Assembly: GCA_041484195.1 (NCBI GenBank)
Contig: JBGPHC010000009.1
Span: forward strand, 62,001-126,000
Length of the DNA: 64,000 nucleotides
DNA from: PSRI01 sp041484195
GTDB taxonomy: Bacteria > Bacteroidota > Bacteroidia > Chitinophagales > Chitinophagaceae
Direction of reading: 5' to 3'
This document shows, one piece after another, positions 33,673-42,501 of the stretch (the stretch's first letter is position 1; each line of letters starts with the position of its first letter). Position numbers and translations under genes: made by a program. The notes beneath the pieces were generated by a model. That model saw nothing but the letters and a program-made list of their open reading frames with translations, made no database searches and was not told the DNA's origin.

Positions 33673-33832
33673 GGAGTCAGCATCGGTGGAAACCCGAAGG
33701 GTCATGAAAGTCAGGCGCTCCATCTGTTTTATACATACCAGTGGAACTACTTACTTGAAATGTTTAAAAAAAATGCGGCCTTCATCATACAGTAATCATA
33801 TTATTTCACCAATTTCTTGATAATCCAGTCAT

Positions 33833-34609
33833 ATGTCTTCAGTTCTGCTCCATATTGAAAAAGGAATTGGCGTCATTACGCTGAACCGGCCTGAAAAGCT
33901 CAATGCCTTCAACCAAGAAATGGCGCTGAACTTACAGAGTAAATTGGACGAATGCGCAACTGAACCTGAAGTTCGCTGTTTGTACATAACGGGAGAGGGT
34001 AAGGGCTTCAGCGCAGGGCAGGACCTTACCGAAGTGACAGGGCCTGAGGCAATGAGCATGGAGCAAATCCTCTCGGAACATTATAATCCCATTGTCACGC
34101 GTATCAGGAATATCCCGAAACCCGTGGTGGCGGCCGTAAACGGCGTTGCGGCCGGGGCGGGCGCGAATATTGCCCTCTGTTGCGATATTGTTCTGGCCTC
34201 GCAGTCTGCTTCTTTCATCCAGGCTTTTTCCAAAATTGGCCTGATCCCTGACAGCGGGGGCACTTATTTCCTGCCGAGACTAATTGGATGGCAAAGAGCT
34301 TCGGCACTAATGATGCTGGGTGAAAGACTGGGCGCACCCGAGGCACTTGTCATGGGCATGATCTATAAGGTTTTTCCAGATGCAGAATTCAAATCCGAAT
34401 CCCTTCGAATAGCAGGGATACTTGCCGCAATGCCCACCAAAGCGCTTGGCCTAACCAAACATGCATTAAATTATTCTTTTTCAAATTCACTGGAGGGACA
34501 ATTGCTCACCGAGGATGAATTGCAGCAAAAGGCGGTGCAGACTGATGACTACCGGGAAGGCTTAGATGCATTTCTCAAGAAACGTGAACCTAAATTCAAA
34601 GGTCAATAA
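33833..34609 (+). CDS. paaG: Enoyl-CoA hydratase/isomerase PaaG (epoxyphenylacetyl-CoA isomerase)
   Basis: The 258-residue crotonase-fold enzyme has GKGFSAGQDLTEV and AAVNGVAAGAGANIALCCDIVLAS for the oxyanion hole, then FSKIGLIPDSGGTYFLPRLIGWQRASALMMLG, which matches PaaG rather than PaaF. In the pathway it turns the ring-1,2-epoxide into the seven-membered oxepin-CoA. It follows paaD with a 160-base gap and overlaps paaI by one base. PaaF-type function cannot be fully excluded. Confidence 0.9.
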   Translation: MSSVLLHIEKGIGVITLNRPEKLNAFNQEMALNLQSKLDECATEPEVRCLYITGEGKGFSAGQDLTEVTGPEAMSMEQILSEHYNPIVTRIRNIPKPVVAAVNGVAAGAGANIALCCDIVLASQSASFIQAFSKIGLIPDSGGTYFLPRLIGWQRASALMMLGERLGAPEALVMGMIYKVFPDAEFKSESLRIAGILAAMPTKALGLTKHALNYSFSNSLEGQLLTEDELQQKAVQTDDYREGLDAFLKKREPKFKGQ

Positions 34610-35031
34610 TGAAGGATTCCAAACCGGCCAGGATCATAGATGCCATGTTCGCCAGGGACCAATTTTCACGGTGGTTGGGTGTAGAGCGATTGGAGGAACG
34701 TGAAGGATATTGCAAACTAAGGATGACAATCCGACCCGAAATGTGCAATGGATTCGACATCGCCCATGGAGGCATTACCTATTCATTCGCGGACAGCGCC
34801 CTTGCCTTCGCATCCAATAGTTCGGGTAAACATGCCATTTCAATTGAAACATCAATATCGCATATCAAAGCGCTGAAGGCCGGAGAAATCATCATCGCTA
34901 CGGCGGTTGAAAAAAGCCTGGGCAAGCGGATCGCGAATTATGAGGTGAAGGTGGAAAGAGAAAATGGCGAATTGGTCGCCTGGTTCAAAGGAACAGTCTT
35001 CAGAAAAGACCAGGAATGGGAACTCGAATAA
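34609..35031 (+). CDS. paaI: Hotdog-fold acyl-CoA thioesterase PaaI
   Basis: The 140-residue hotdog protein has the PaaI signature GFDIAHGGITYSFADSALAFASNS, which contains the HGG motif and the catalytic Asp on the central helix, followed by ISIETSISHIKALKAGEII. PaaI rescues CoA from dead-end ring-hydroxylated phenylacetyl-CoA esters. Its ATG overlaps the stop of paaG (TAATG), so the two are translationally coupled. Confidence 0.92.
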   Translation: MKDSKPARIIDAMFARDQFSRWLGVERLEEREGYCKLRMTIRPEMCNGFDIAHGGITYSFADSALAFASNSSGKHAISIETSISHIKALKAGEIIIATAVEKSLGKRIANYEVKVERENGELVAWFKGTVFRKDQEWELE

Positions 35032-35091
35032 TATTTCTTCCGGCATAGTAATTTTCAATTGACCTGTCTTGCTATTCAATCCACTTAAAAC

Positions 35092-35691
35092 ATGTTTTAC
35101 GAATTCAAAGGCTTAAGACCCGTAGTACATCAATCTTCATTCGTGCATCCTCAGGCAACGGTGACGGGCAATGTAATCATCGGGGAGGATGTCTATATCG
35201 GACCTGGCGCCGCCATCAGGGGTGATTGGGGAGCCATCATTATCGAAGACGGTTGCAACGTGCAGGAAAATTGCTGCGTTCACATGTTTCCCGGTCTTAC
35301 TGTCCTCCTGAAAAAGGGCGCGCATATTGGTCATGGGGCCATCGTGCATGGTGCCAGCATCGGCAGGAATTGTCTCGTTGGCATGAACAGTGTCATCATG
35401 GATCATGTGGAACTGGGTGATGAATGCATAGTTGGCGCGCTCAGCTTTATTAAGGCGGATGAAAAAATACCCAGGCGCAGTTTAGTTACCGGTAATCCCG
35501 CCAAAATCATCAAAGAAGTCAGCGACGAAATGATTGCCTGGAAATCTGAAGGCACAAGATTATACCAGGCTTTGCCAGGAGAGATGCATGAAAGCTGGAT
35601 ATCCTGTGAACCATTGAGGGAGCCTGAAGCGGATAGACCTATTCAGGAAATCTCATTTCGCAGCTGGAAAGAAACGCAATCGAAAAAATAA
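35092..35691 (+). CDS. paaY: Left-handed beta-helix (gamma-carbonic-anhydrase-like) protein PaaY
   Basis: The 199-residue protein is built of hexapeptide repeats (VHPQATVTGNVIIGEDVYIGPGAAIRGD and HIGHGAIVHGASIGRNCLVGMNSVI). His residues of the gamma-class metal site are recognisable in NCCVHMFPG and HIGHGAIVHG. In paa clusters PaaY is a thioesterase that removes toxic ring-opened CoA intermediates. The usual CaiE-like C-terminal helix (SDEMIAWKSEGTRLYQALP) is present. It closes the paa operon, 60 bases after paaI. Confidence 0.9.
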   Translation: MFYEFKGLRPVVHQSSFVHPQATVTGNVIIGEDVYIGPGAAIRGDWGAIIIEDGCNVQENCCVHMFPGLTVLLKKGAHIGHGAIVHGASIGRNCLVGMNSVIMDHVELGDECIVGALSFIKADEKIPRRSLVTGNPAKIIKEVSDEMIAWKSEGTRLYQALPGEMHESWISCEPLREPEADRPIQEISFRSWKETQSKK

Positions 35692-35791
35692 ACACAGATT
35701 GAAGCAGTTGTTTCCCGATAAACCTATCTGCAAACTTGGATGTTTTGGCTCACCCTACTCCATGGAGCACTGAATCCATCAATTGAAGATC

Positions 35792-35823
35792 TTCGCCGCT
35801 CCATTACATTATAAATATCTTTG
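35792..35823 (+). promoter_or_regulatory. Promoter of obg
   Basis: TTCG (35792-35795), 20 bases and TATCTTTG (35816-35823) fit TTTG-N19-21-TAnnTTTG with one mismatch. The box ends only eight bases before ATG 35832, so the mRNA would be almost leaderless. Confidence 0.6.
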
Positions 35824-35831
35824 CGCCAACA

Positions 35832-36833
35832 ATGGAAAAAAACAACTTCATAGATTATATCCGCATTTTCTGCAAATCAGGTCATGGCGGTGCAGGTAGC
35901 AGGCATTTTATGCGCACGAAATTTAACCCCCAGGCGGGCCCCGACGGTGGCGATGGTGGAAGAGGCGCCCATATCATTCTGCGCGGAAACAAAAACCTCT
36001 GGACATTATTGCACCTGCGGTATTACAAGAATGTGCTGGCCGAAGACGGAGCTCCCGGAAGCGGCAATAATTCTTCGGGACGCAGCGGCAAAGACGTGGT
36101 GATAGAAGTGCCACTGGGAACCATCGCCAGGGATGACGCCAGCGGAAAACAGGAGGTCGAGATACTGGAAGATGGACAGGAAATAATATGGATAAGAGGC
36201 GGAAGAGGCGGACTTGGCAATGCCAATTTCGCCACAGCTACCAACCAGGCTCCCGATTACGCCCAACCGGGAGAGCCCGGAAAGGAAGGATGGAAGATAC
36301 TGGAACTGAAAGTCCTCGCGGATGTAGGCCTGGTAGGATTTCCAAACTCAGGCAAATCAACACTTCTGTCGGTAATCACCGCAGCCCGGCCCCAGATCGC
36401 TGACTATGCTTTCACCACCCTGACACCACAACTGGGGATAGTCGAATACCGCGACAGTCAATCTTTTTGTGTCGCCGATCTTCCGGGCATCATCCAGGGC
36501 GCTTCCGAAGGAAAGGGCCTGGGCTACCGATTCCTGAGGCATATCGAACGCAATCCGGTTTTGTTATTTCTAATTCCGGCAGACAGCGCCGACCATCGCA
36601 AGGAATTTGAAATCCTGGTCAGAGAACTGGAAGCCTATAACCCGGAACTGCTCCATAAACAATTTGTGATCGCCATCAGCAAATCTGATATGCTCGATGA
36701 AGAACTCCGCCATGCTATTGAAAAAGAACTGCCTGAAAATATACCCCATGTATTCATTTCCTCAGTAACCCGCCAGGGTCTTTCCGAATTGAAGGATTTG
36801 CTTTGGAAAGTACTGAATGAAAAGAATACCTGA
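35832..36833 (+). CDS. obg: GTPase Obg/CgtA
   Basis: The 333-residue protein is the ribosome-associated GTPase needed for late 50S subunit assembly and growth control. The glycine-rich Obg domain covers about residues 1-158 (GHGGAGSRHF, GPDGGDGGRG, RGGRGGLGNANFAT). The G domain has P-loop GFPNSGKST near 171, the switch DLPGIIQGASEGKGLG near 215 and SKSD near 280. The C-terminal OCT domain of long forms is missing, as is common in this phylum. It overlaps the next gene by 17 bases. Confidence 0.97.
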   Translation: MEKNNFIDYIRIFCKSGHGGAGSRHFMRTKFNPQAGPDGGDGGRGAHIILRGNKNLWTLLHLRYYKNVLAEDGAPGSGNNSSGRSGKDVVIEVPLGTIARDDASGKQEVEILEDGQEIIWIRGGRGGLGNANFATATNQAPDYAQPGEPGKEGWKILELKVLADVGLVGFPNSGKSTLLSVITAARPQIADYAFTTLTPQLGIVEYRDSQSFCVADLPGIIQGASEGKGLGYRFLRHIERNPVLLFLIPADSADHRKEFEILVRELEAYNPELLHKQFVIAISKSDMLDEELRHAIEKELPENIPHVFISSVTRQGLSELKDLLWKVLNEKNT

Positions 36834-37776
36834 AGTAAATTACATTGCCGGTTTCAGACTAACCATTTTGAAATTCCTGCTTCGATATATTGTACAATTT
36901 TTTTCAAAGGAATGCCCACCTGCATATTTCCTTGCAGTTACAATAATGCTTGCGGTACCGGTATATTTCAATTATGCCCATCACCTTGATCCCACCCAAT
37001 TCATTTCTGAAAAGAGGATTGGTAAATTCATGCTCTATTACCTTCTTTTCGCGAGCGTCTATTCCGGCGCCTTCATCATCCAAAAAAAAATTTACAAGAA
37101 TGCCATTCCATATTCCAATACTTCAGTGTTACTCATTTTGCTCGCCCCGGCATTTTTCGCATTCAGGCTATGCTTTAACTGGCAGGAGCCCTGGGTCAAG
37201 GCCAATGCCCCTGCGGGCTTCGTACAATATTACCTTCAAACTACAGGCTGGTTGGTTCGTGGGCTAATTCTCATACTTCCTGTTTATATTTTCTGGAGAT
37301 TGACTCACAAAAGCCGCGAACCATTCTATGGCATGAAACCCATTCCATCCGTCCGACCCTATCTCTTCTTGCTTGCCCTGACCATTCCCATAATGGCCCT
37401 TTCATTTACCGACAAAAATATACTCAGCTACTATCCCAGAGTGCAGACATTGTACCGGCTGCCCACAGCAAACTATTTTCATTACTTGTTCTTTGAGCTC
37501 AGCTACGCATTTGATTTCCTAAGCATCGAAATATTTTTTCGGGGAGCGCTGGTATTGGCCTTCGCGTCAAACCTTGGCATGCGTTGCATAGTGCCGATGG
37601 CCGCATTCTATTGCTGCATCCATTTTGGAAAACCGCTGCCTGAATGTATCAGCAGTTATTTCGGAGGCATCCTTCTTGGAATTATTGCGTACCGTACGAA
37701 GTCCGTATGGGGCGGTCTGATCCTGCACCTCGGGATGGCCTGGCTCATGGAGCTTGGAGGAGCCTTATTGCGCTGA
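36817..37776 (+). CDS. CPBP-family intramembrane protease-like protein
   Basis: The 319-residue protein has about eight membrane segments. The C-terminal CPBP (Abi) core has IEIFFRG at about 245-250 in place of the EExxxR motif (first Glu replaced by Ile), then FYCCIHFGKPLPE for the FxxxH motif and LILHLGMAWL for the last His helix. Because the first Glu is lost, protease activity is uncertain. Its start overlaps obg by 17 bases, implying coupling. Relatives act in prenyl-protein or bacteriocin processing; the substrate here is unknown. Confidence 0.8.
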   Translation: MKRIPEVNYIAGFRLTILKFLLRYIVQFFSKECPPAYFLAVTIMLAVPVYFNYAHHLDPTQFISEKRIGKFMLYYLLFASVYSGAFIIQKKIYKNAIPYSNTSVLLILLAPAFFAFRLCFNWQEPWVKANAPAGFVQYYLQTTGWLVRGLILILPVYIFWRLTHKSREPFYGMKPIPSVRPYLFLLALTIPIMALSFTDKNILSYYPRVQTLYRLPTANYFHYLFFELSYAFDFLSIEIFFRGALVLAFASNLGMRCIVPMAAFYCCIHFGKPLPECISSYFGGILLGIIAYRTKSVWGGLILHLGMAWLMELGGALLR

Positions 37777-37850
37777 AAAGAACCGCCTCTAACACTAAGT
37801 TGGTATTGCATTTCTGAGGATTGGTCATTAATTTTCTCAAAACCTGTCTC

Positions 37851-40142
37851 ATGAAAAAACTATTTTCTTCACTTCTGCACTCATTGTGCAGCCACCTGAC
37901 ACATAATGGCAATGATAAATCCGCGATGGGAATAGCCTTTGTCCTGCTGGGAGACCTGGGTTTCATATTGAGATCGGTATGGCTGTTTTTCCCTCCTATA
38001 ATTTTTCTACTCATAAGTTATGTGGCTTTCTGGAAACTTGCCCAGGGCCAGGACATACTGCTTTCAGTATTTGAAAAGAGGCTCACTTTTGTCCAGTTTA
38101 TTGTCACTCACACCCTCTGGGTATTCATGACCTGGTTCACATCAAGACTACTTTCTTACGGTAAGAAAATGAATGCTCCCAATTATCTCCCCGAATCCTT
38201 TTTCCAGCATATTCCCAGGATACTTGGATTCACCTGCTATACCATCATTGTACTTGCATTTATCAGAATTTCTTCTTATGCTATTGCCGCTCCGCCTTTT
38301 ACCTATACAGTTGCAATCCTGATGAGCTTTCCATATTATGCACTGTTGAATTACCTGTCTCTGAAAATTAAGGCCCCCACCATTGTTCAATTGACCCTTT
38401 CACTAGCAGCCATCTTCATTTTGCTGGTGAGCTTTGGCCTATGGAGTTTCAATTTCAGGAATATTGTGATTGTATTGATCCTGCTGCAGATGTACTATGT
38501 TTTCTTTGTTGTGGGCCGAAGAAAGCTGATTGAGAAAAGAAGCCTGGAACCAGCAGCGCAGAGGAAAGGCATGATAATGAAATTTATGGAAAAGATGGCC
38601 GGCTTTTTCTTTATCCCAAACAGTGAAGGTCTCGTTTTCATCGTCTTCAATATCGTATCTGTTGTATTCCTGTCATTCTATATAGCCTGTTTCATGAATC
38701 TGGAGGTGGCTTTGCTGATCCGCACCTGCTCTTTTATTTTCCTGGCATTCGCCTTCCTTGTAGGCTTTTCGAATATCATATCTTTCTTTTCGGTCAAATA
38801 CAAGATCAGCTTTCACGTCATCCTCCTCGCTCTGGCCTTTTTCACCAGCAGAATCGAACCTTACAGAGTGCGCTTCATTGATAAAAAAGATCCTTCCATA
38901 CAATTCGAACAAAGGCAGAACCTCAGAGAATACTTTAGTAATTGGGTGAATCAGCGAAAAGATATCTTGAATGATACAAACGTTAAAGACTATCCAGTTT
39001 TCTTTGTGATGGCCAATGGAGGAGCATCACGTTCAGGATACTGGGTGGCATCCGTACTCAGCAGACTGGAAGATTCCAGCAAAGGGATTTTTTCAAATCA
39101 CTTATTCTGCCTTTCGGGAGCATCGGGGGGAAGCTTGGGTAATGCTACATTTTTCAGCCTCCTGAGATATAAAAACGAATTGGCAAGTTTGGGTGTCTCG
39201 CGCCTGGAAGCCTCCAAAGAATATCTCCGTTCCGACTTCTTAACCTTCACACTCGCCAATATGCTGGGCCCCGATTATTTTAGACATCTTTATCCAGTGG
39301 CATTTCTAAAATCAAACCGCGCTAATGCGCTTATCAAATCCATTGAAGCTGCGCCGGCAGACAGTGTATTCCTGAAAACGAAATTGGCCGACGGTTTTTC
39401 TCAATTTATTGCGAAGCATAACGATAGGAACTATGATCTGCCGGTATTGTTCATAAACGCAACCCGCATGCAGGATGGAAGGCCTTCCGTAATCAGCAAT
39501 ATCAAAATCACGGACTCCATTTTTAATAACAGGATTGATTTGTTGAGTCTCCTGGACAGCAGCGAGGATATGAAGCTGAGTACCGCGGTGGAAATAGGTG
39601 CCAGTTTTCCTTATGTGAGCCCCGGCAACCGCATCGATCAACGCAACCTGCAAGGTCATTCCGAAGCCAATTATTTTGTGGACGGAGGTTATTTTGACAA
39701 TTCCGGAGCAGGCGTGATTCATGAAATGATCATGCAAATCCAGGAGATTTTGAAAGACAGTTCAGACGTCCTTATTTATCCATTCAGAAAAAAAATTCAA
39801 TGCTATGTCGTGCATATCCTCAACGATGCTATCACCAGCTCCGACCTCAATCCTGTGAGCCCGATTCAAAATGACCTTGCGGCTCCCCTGATAACGCTCG
39901 CAGGCTCTTATGGAGTCCAGACTTCCACCAACGATCTAAGGTTGAAGAAATACCTGAAGCTCACTTACAATAATTCCCCGACACACTATATTCCTGTGAA
40001 TCTGTACCGGCGAAACGACAAGCTTGTTTTCCCAATGAATTGGGTGATCTCCCAGAAAATACTTGACAGCATGGACTTGAGATTGGAAGAAAATGAACGA
40101 ATCAAAGAATTGCTCCATTTCATAAATTCAAACGCCAGGTAA
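37851..40142 (+). CDS. Membrane-anchored patatin-like phospholipase
   Basis: The 763-residue protein (ATG 37851; an in-frame TTG at 37821 is less likely) has a long membrane N-terminus of roughly 330 residues with many hydrophobic segments, then a patatin domain. The nucleophile motif SGASGGSLGN gives Ser425 in GxSxG; the catalytic Asp is in FVDGGYFDNSG (Asp611, DGG). ANGGASRSGYWVASVLSRLE supplies the glycine-rich oxyanion region. It should hydrolyse lipid or acyl esters at the inner membrane. The fusion of a polytopic N-terminus to patatin is unusual. It follows the CPBP gene by 74 bases. Confidence 0.86.
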   Translation: MKKLFSSLLHSLCSHLTHNGNDKSAMGIAFVLLGDLGFILRSVWLFFPPIIFLLISYVAFWKLAQGQDILLSVFEKRLTFVQFIVTHTLWVFMTWFTSRLLSYGKKMNAPNYLPESFFQHIPRILGFTCYTIIVLAFIRISSYAIAAPPFTYTVAILMSFPYYALLNYLSLKIKAPTIVQLTLSLAAIFILLVSFGLWSFNFRNIVIVLILLQMYYVFFVVGRRKLIEKRSLEPAAQRKGMIMKFMEKMAGFFFIPNSEGLVFIVFNIVSVVFLSFYIACFMNLEVALLIRTCSFIFLAFAFLVGFSNIISFFSVKYKISFHVILLALAFFTSRIEPYRVRFIDKKDPSIQFEQRQNLREYFSNWVNQRKDILNDTNVKDYPVFFVMANGGASRSGYWVASVLSRLEDSSKGIFSNHLFCLSGASGGSLGNATFFSLLRYKNELASLGVSRLEASKEYLRSDFLTFTLANMLGPDYFRHLYPVAFLKSNRANALIKSIEAAPADSVFLKTKLADGFSQFIAKHNDRNYDLPVLFINATRMQDGRPSVISNIKITDSIFNNRIDLLSLLDSSEDMKLSTAVEIGASFPYVSPGNRIDQRNLQGHSEANYFVDGGYFDNSGAGVIHEMIMQIQEILKDSSDVLIYPFRKKIQCYVVHILNDAITSSDLNPVSPIQNDLAAPLITLAGSYGVQTSTNDLRLKKYLKLTYNNSPTHYIPVNLYRRNDKLVFPMNWVISQKILDSMDLRLEENERIKELLHFINSNAR

Positions 40143-40286
40143 CACCGTATGGAATACTAAGGCTGAGTGTTTCCCCTGGGAAATTCAGGCTGAGAAATCC
40201 TCGGCCATCGTTATTCCTTAATCCCCTGATTAACATTTCCACCTTTGATTTTTGCAGTAGGTTTGCAGGAATCAAAATCGAATGCC

Positions 40287-42446
40287 ATGAGGAAAGTTTC
40301 CCTGACGATTGTACTAATACTACTGATTTTCAAATCCTTTGCCGATGAAGGAATGTGGCTGCCCCTGCTCCTGGGTCAGCAGGTATATGATGATATGGTG
40401 AAGCGGGGCCTGAAGCTTACCAAAGAACAGTTGTACAGCATTAACAAAGCTTCCATCAAAGACGCGATAGTAATTTTTGGTTCCGGATGCACGGGCGAAA
40501 TGGTGAGTGGCGAAGGCCTGGTTTTCACCAACCATCATTGTGGGTATGATGCTATTGCTTCCGCAAGTAGTTTGCAGAATAATTATCTGCACGATGGATT
40601 TTGGGCCAGAAACAAAAACATGGAGATTCCAGCAAAGGGCCTCAGCGTACAATTCCTCTTGAAGATAGAAGACCTAACCAGGCAGTTGGACAGTGCGCTC
40701 GGGGGACTCAGCGGTGCCGAAAGATCCAAAAAGCAATCGGAATTGATTGCGGAAATCAACCGGAAATATTCTGATCCTTCAAAAAATATAGAAGCAAGAG
40801 TGAGCCCACTGTTTAAAGGGATTCAATTTCTGGTCTTTGTGTACCAACGCTATAATGATCTTCGTTTGGTGGCAGCACCGCCGGAAAGCATCGGCAAATT
40901 TGGCGGCGACACCGACAATTGGGAATGGCCCCGCCATACCGGCGATTTCTCCATTTTCCGTGTGTACATGAGCAAGGATGGCCTTCCGGCTGATTATGCA
41001 GCTGATAATATTCCCCTGAAACCAAAATATTTTCTTCCGGTATCCATTAAGGGATATAAGGAAGGTGACTACTCAATGATTTACGGATATCCCGGCAGTA
41101 CCAATCGTTATGAAACTTCCTATGGGGTAAAACTATCCACGGATATCAATAATCCTTCCATTGTGAACCTCAGGGATGCAAGACTGAAACTCATGTTTGA
41201 GGAAATGAAAAAAGACCCTTCGGTCAGACTGAAATTAGCATCTTCCTATGCATCCATCGCCAACTATTGGAAATTCTATGATGGAGAAACAAAGCAATTG
41301 CTGAAGTATCACGTCTATGAACAAAAACAAAGCCTGGAAAATGCATTCCGCCAATGGGCCAAAGGCAAACCGGAATTTGAGAACCTGTTCACGGAATGGC
41401 CCAAAGTATATGATGCCTGGCGGCCTTATGCAAAACACCGGATCTATTTGTACGAAGGCGTGCTGGGTTCACCATTCAGCAGGTTTGCTTCAACGTTGGT
41501 TAAGCTCGAAAGCGACCTGGTAAAAGCAGGAGTGGACGCTCCCGTTGTGAAGCAGGGAATTGAAGCGGCGATCGCGGCAAGAAAGAAATTCCTGGAATCT
41601 GAAAATCTCATTTCAGACCAGAAGATTATGGCAACTATCTGCATGATGTTTTATACCGATATCGATAAAAGTCAGCACCCCATTGGGTTTTACGAAGGCA
41701 TTCGAAATAGTTACGGGGACCTGAAGGACCCTGGTACTTACAAGAGTTGGGCTTCCGCGGTATTCAGCAACAGCTTTCTTTTGAATGATTCCAAATGGGA
41801 TGCATTCATCAGGAATCCCGACCCCATCGTGCTGCAAACTGATCCCGCCTTCGCCTATGCGGGCGGTTTCGTAAAAAATTATACCAATAAATACGATCCC
41901 TTTTATCAGCAGTTCCTGGTCAGGAATAATGATCTCTCACGCTTCTATCTGAAAGGCATCATGCAAATGGACCCCAGGAAAAAAATGTATCCCGATGCCA
42001 CTTTCACCATGAGGGTAACTTATGGTAACGTGAAATCCTACAGTCCCAGGGATGCAGTCAAATATGAATATGTGTGTACGATGAGCGGAGTTTTGGAAAA
42101 ATATAAACCCGGAGACTATGAATTTGATTTACCTGCCAAACTGCTTGAACTCGCGGAGAAGAAAGATTTTGGTCCATATATTGACAAACTGCACAACGAT
42201 TTGGTCGTGTGTTTCATTACCAACAATGACATAACGGGTGGCAATTCAGGCTCCCCGGTAATGGATGCATCCGGAAACCTCATAGGCCTTGCATTTGACG
42301 GAAACTATGAGGCCCTGAGCCACAAGATCGCCTTCGATAAAAATTACAACCGCACCATTTGTGTGGATATCCGGTATGTATTGTGGTGCATCGACAAATT
42401 GGGAGGAGCGACCAATATAATCAACGAATTGAAAATAGTGAGGTAA
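40287..42446 (+). CDS. S46 family dipeptidyl peptidase (DPP7-like)
   Basis: The 719-residue enzyme from ATG 40287 has a signal peptide (RKVSLTIVLILLIFKSFA). The serine-protease triad is intact: the His of TNHHCGYD near 83-84, the Asp of the DNWEWPRHTGDF stretch and Ser654 in GGNSGSP. The residue that sets specificity in S46 enzymes falls in LAFDGNYEA: Gly672 corresponds to the Gly of DPP7 rather than the Arg of DPP11, so hydrophobic P1 preference is expected. It removes N-terminal dipeptides in the periplasm, feeding dipeptide uptake. It is specific to Bacteroidota and related groups. It is monocistronic. Confidence 0.95.
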   Translation: MRKVSLTIVLILLIFKSFADEGMWLPLLLGQQVYDDMVKRGLKLTKEQLYSINKASIKDAIVIFGSGCTGEMVSGEGLVFTNHHCGYDAIASASSLQNNYLHDGFWARNKNMEIPAKGLSVQFLLKIEDLTRQLDSALGGLSGAERSKKQSELIAEINRKYSDPSKNIEARVSPLFKGIQFLVFVYQRYNDLRLVAAPPESIGKFGGDTDNWEWPRHTGDFSIFRVYMSKDGLPADYAADNIPLKPKYFLPVSIKGYKEGDYSMIYGYPGSTNRYETSYGVKLSTDINNPSIVNLRDARLKLMFEEMKKDPSVRLKLASSYASIANYWKFYDGETKQLLKYHVYEQKQSLENAFRQWAKGKPEFENLFTEWPKVYDAWRPYAKHRIYLYEGVLGSPFSRFASTLVKLESDLVKAGVDAPVVKQGIEAAIAARKKFLESENLISDQKIMATICMMFYTDIDKSQHPIGFYEGIRNSYGDLKDPGTYKSWASAVFSNSFLLNDSKWDAFIRNPDPIVLQTDPAFAYAGGFVKNYTNKYDPFYQQFLVRNNDLSRFYLKGIMQMDPRKKMYPDATFTMRVTYGNVKSYSPRDAVKYEYVCTMSGVLEKYKPGDYEFDLPAKLLELAEKKDFGPYIDKLHNDLVVCFITNNDITGGNSGSPVMDASGNLIGLAFDGNYEALSHKIAFDKNYNRTICVDIRYVLWCIDKLGGATNIINELKIVR

Positions 42447-42501
42447 TTGGGAGGTCAGTTCACGGAAACCAACGGCATAGTGCAGGCGAAGCCTTTTGGC
42501 C

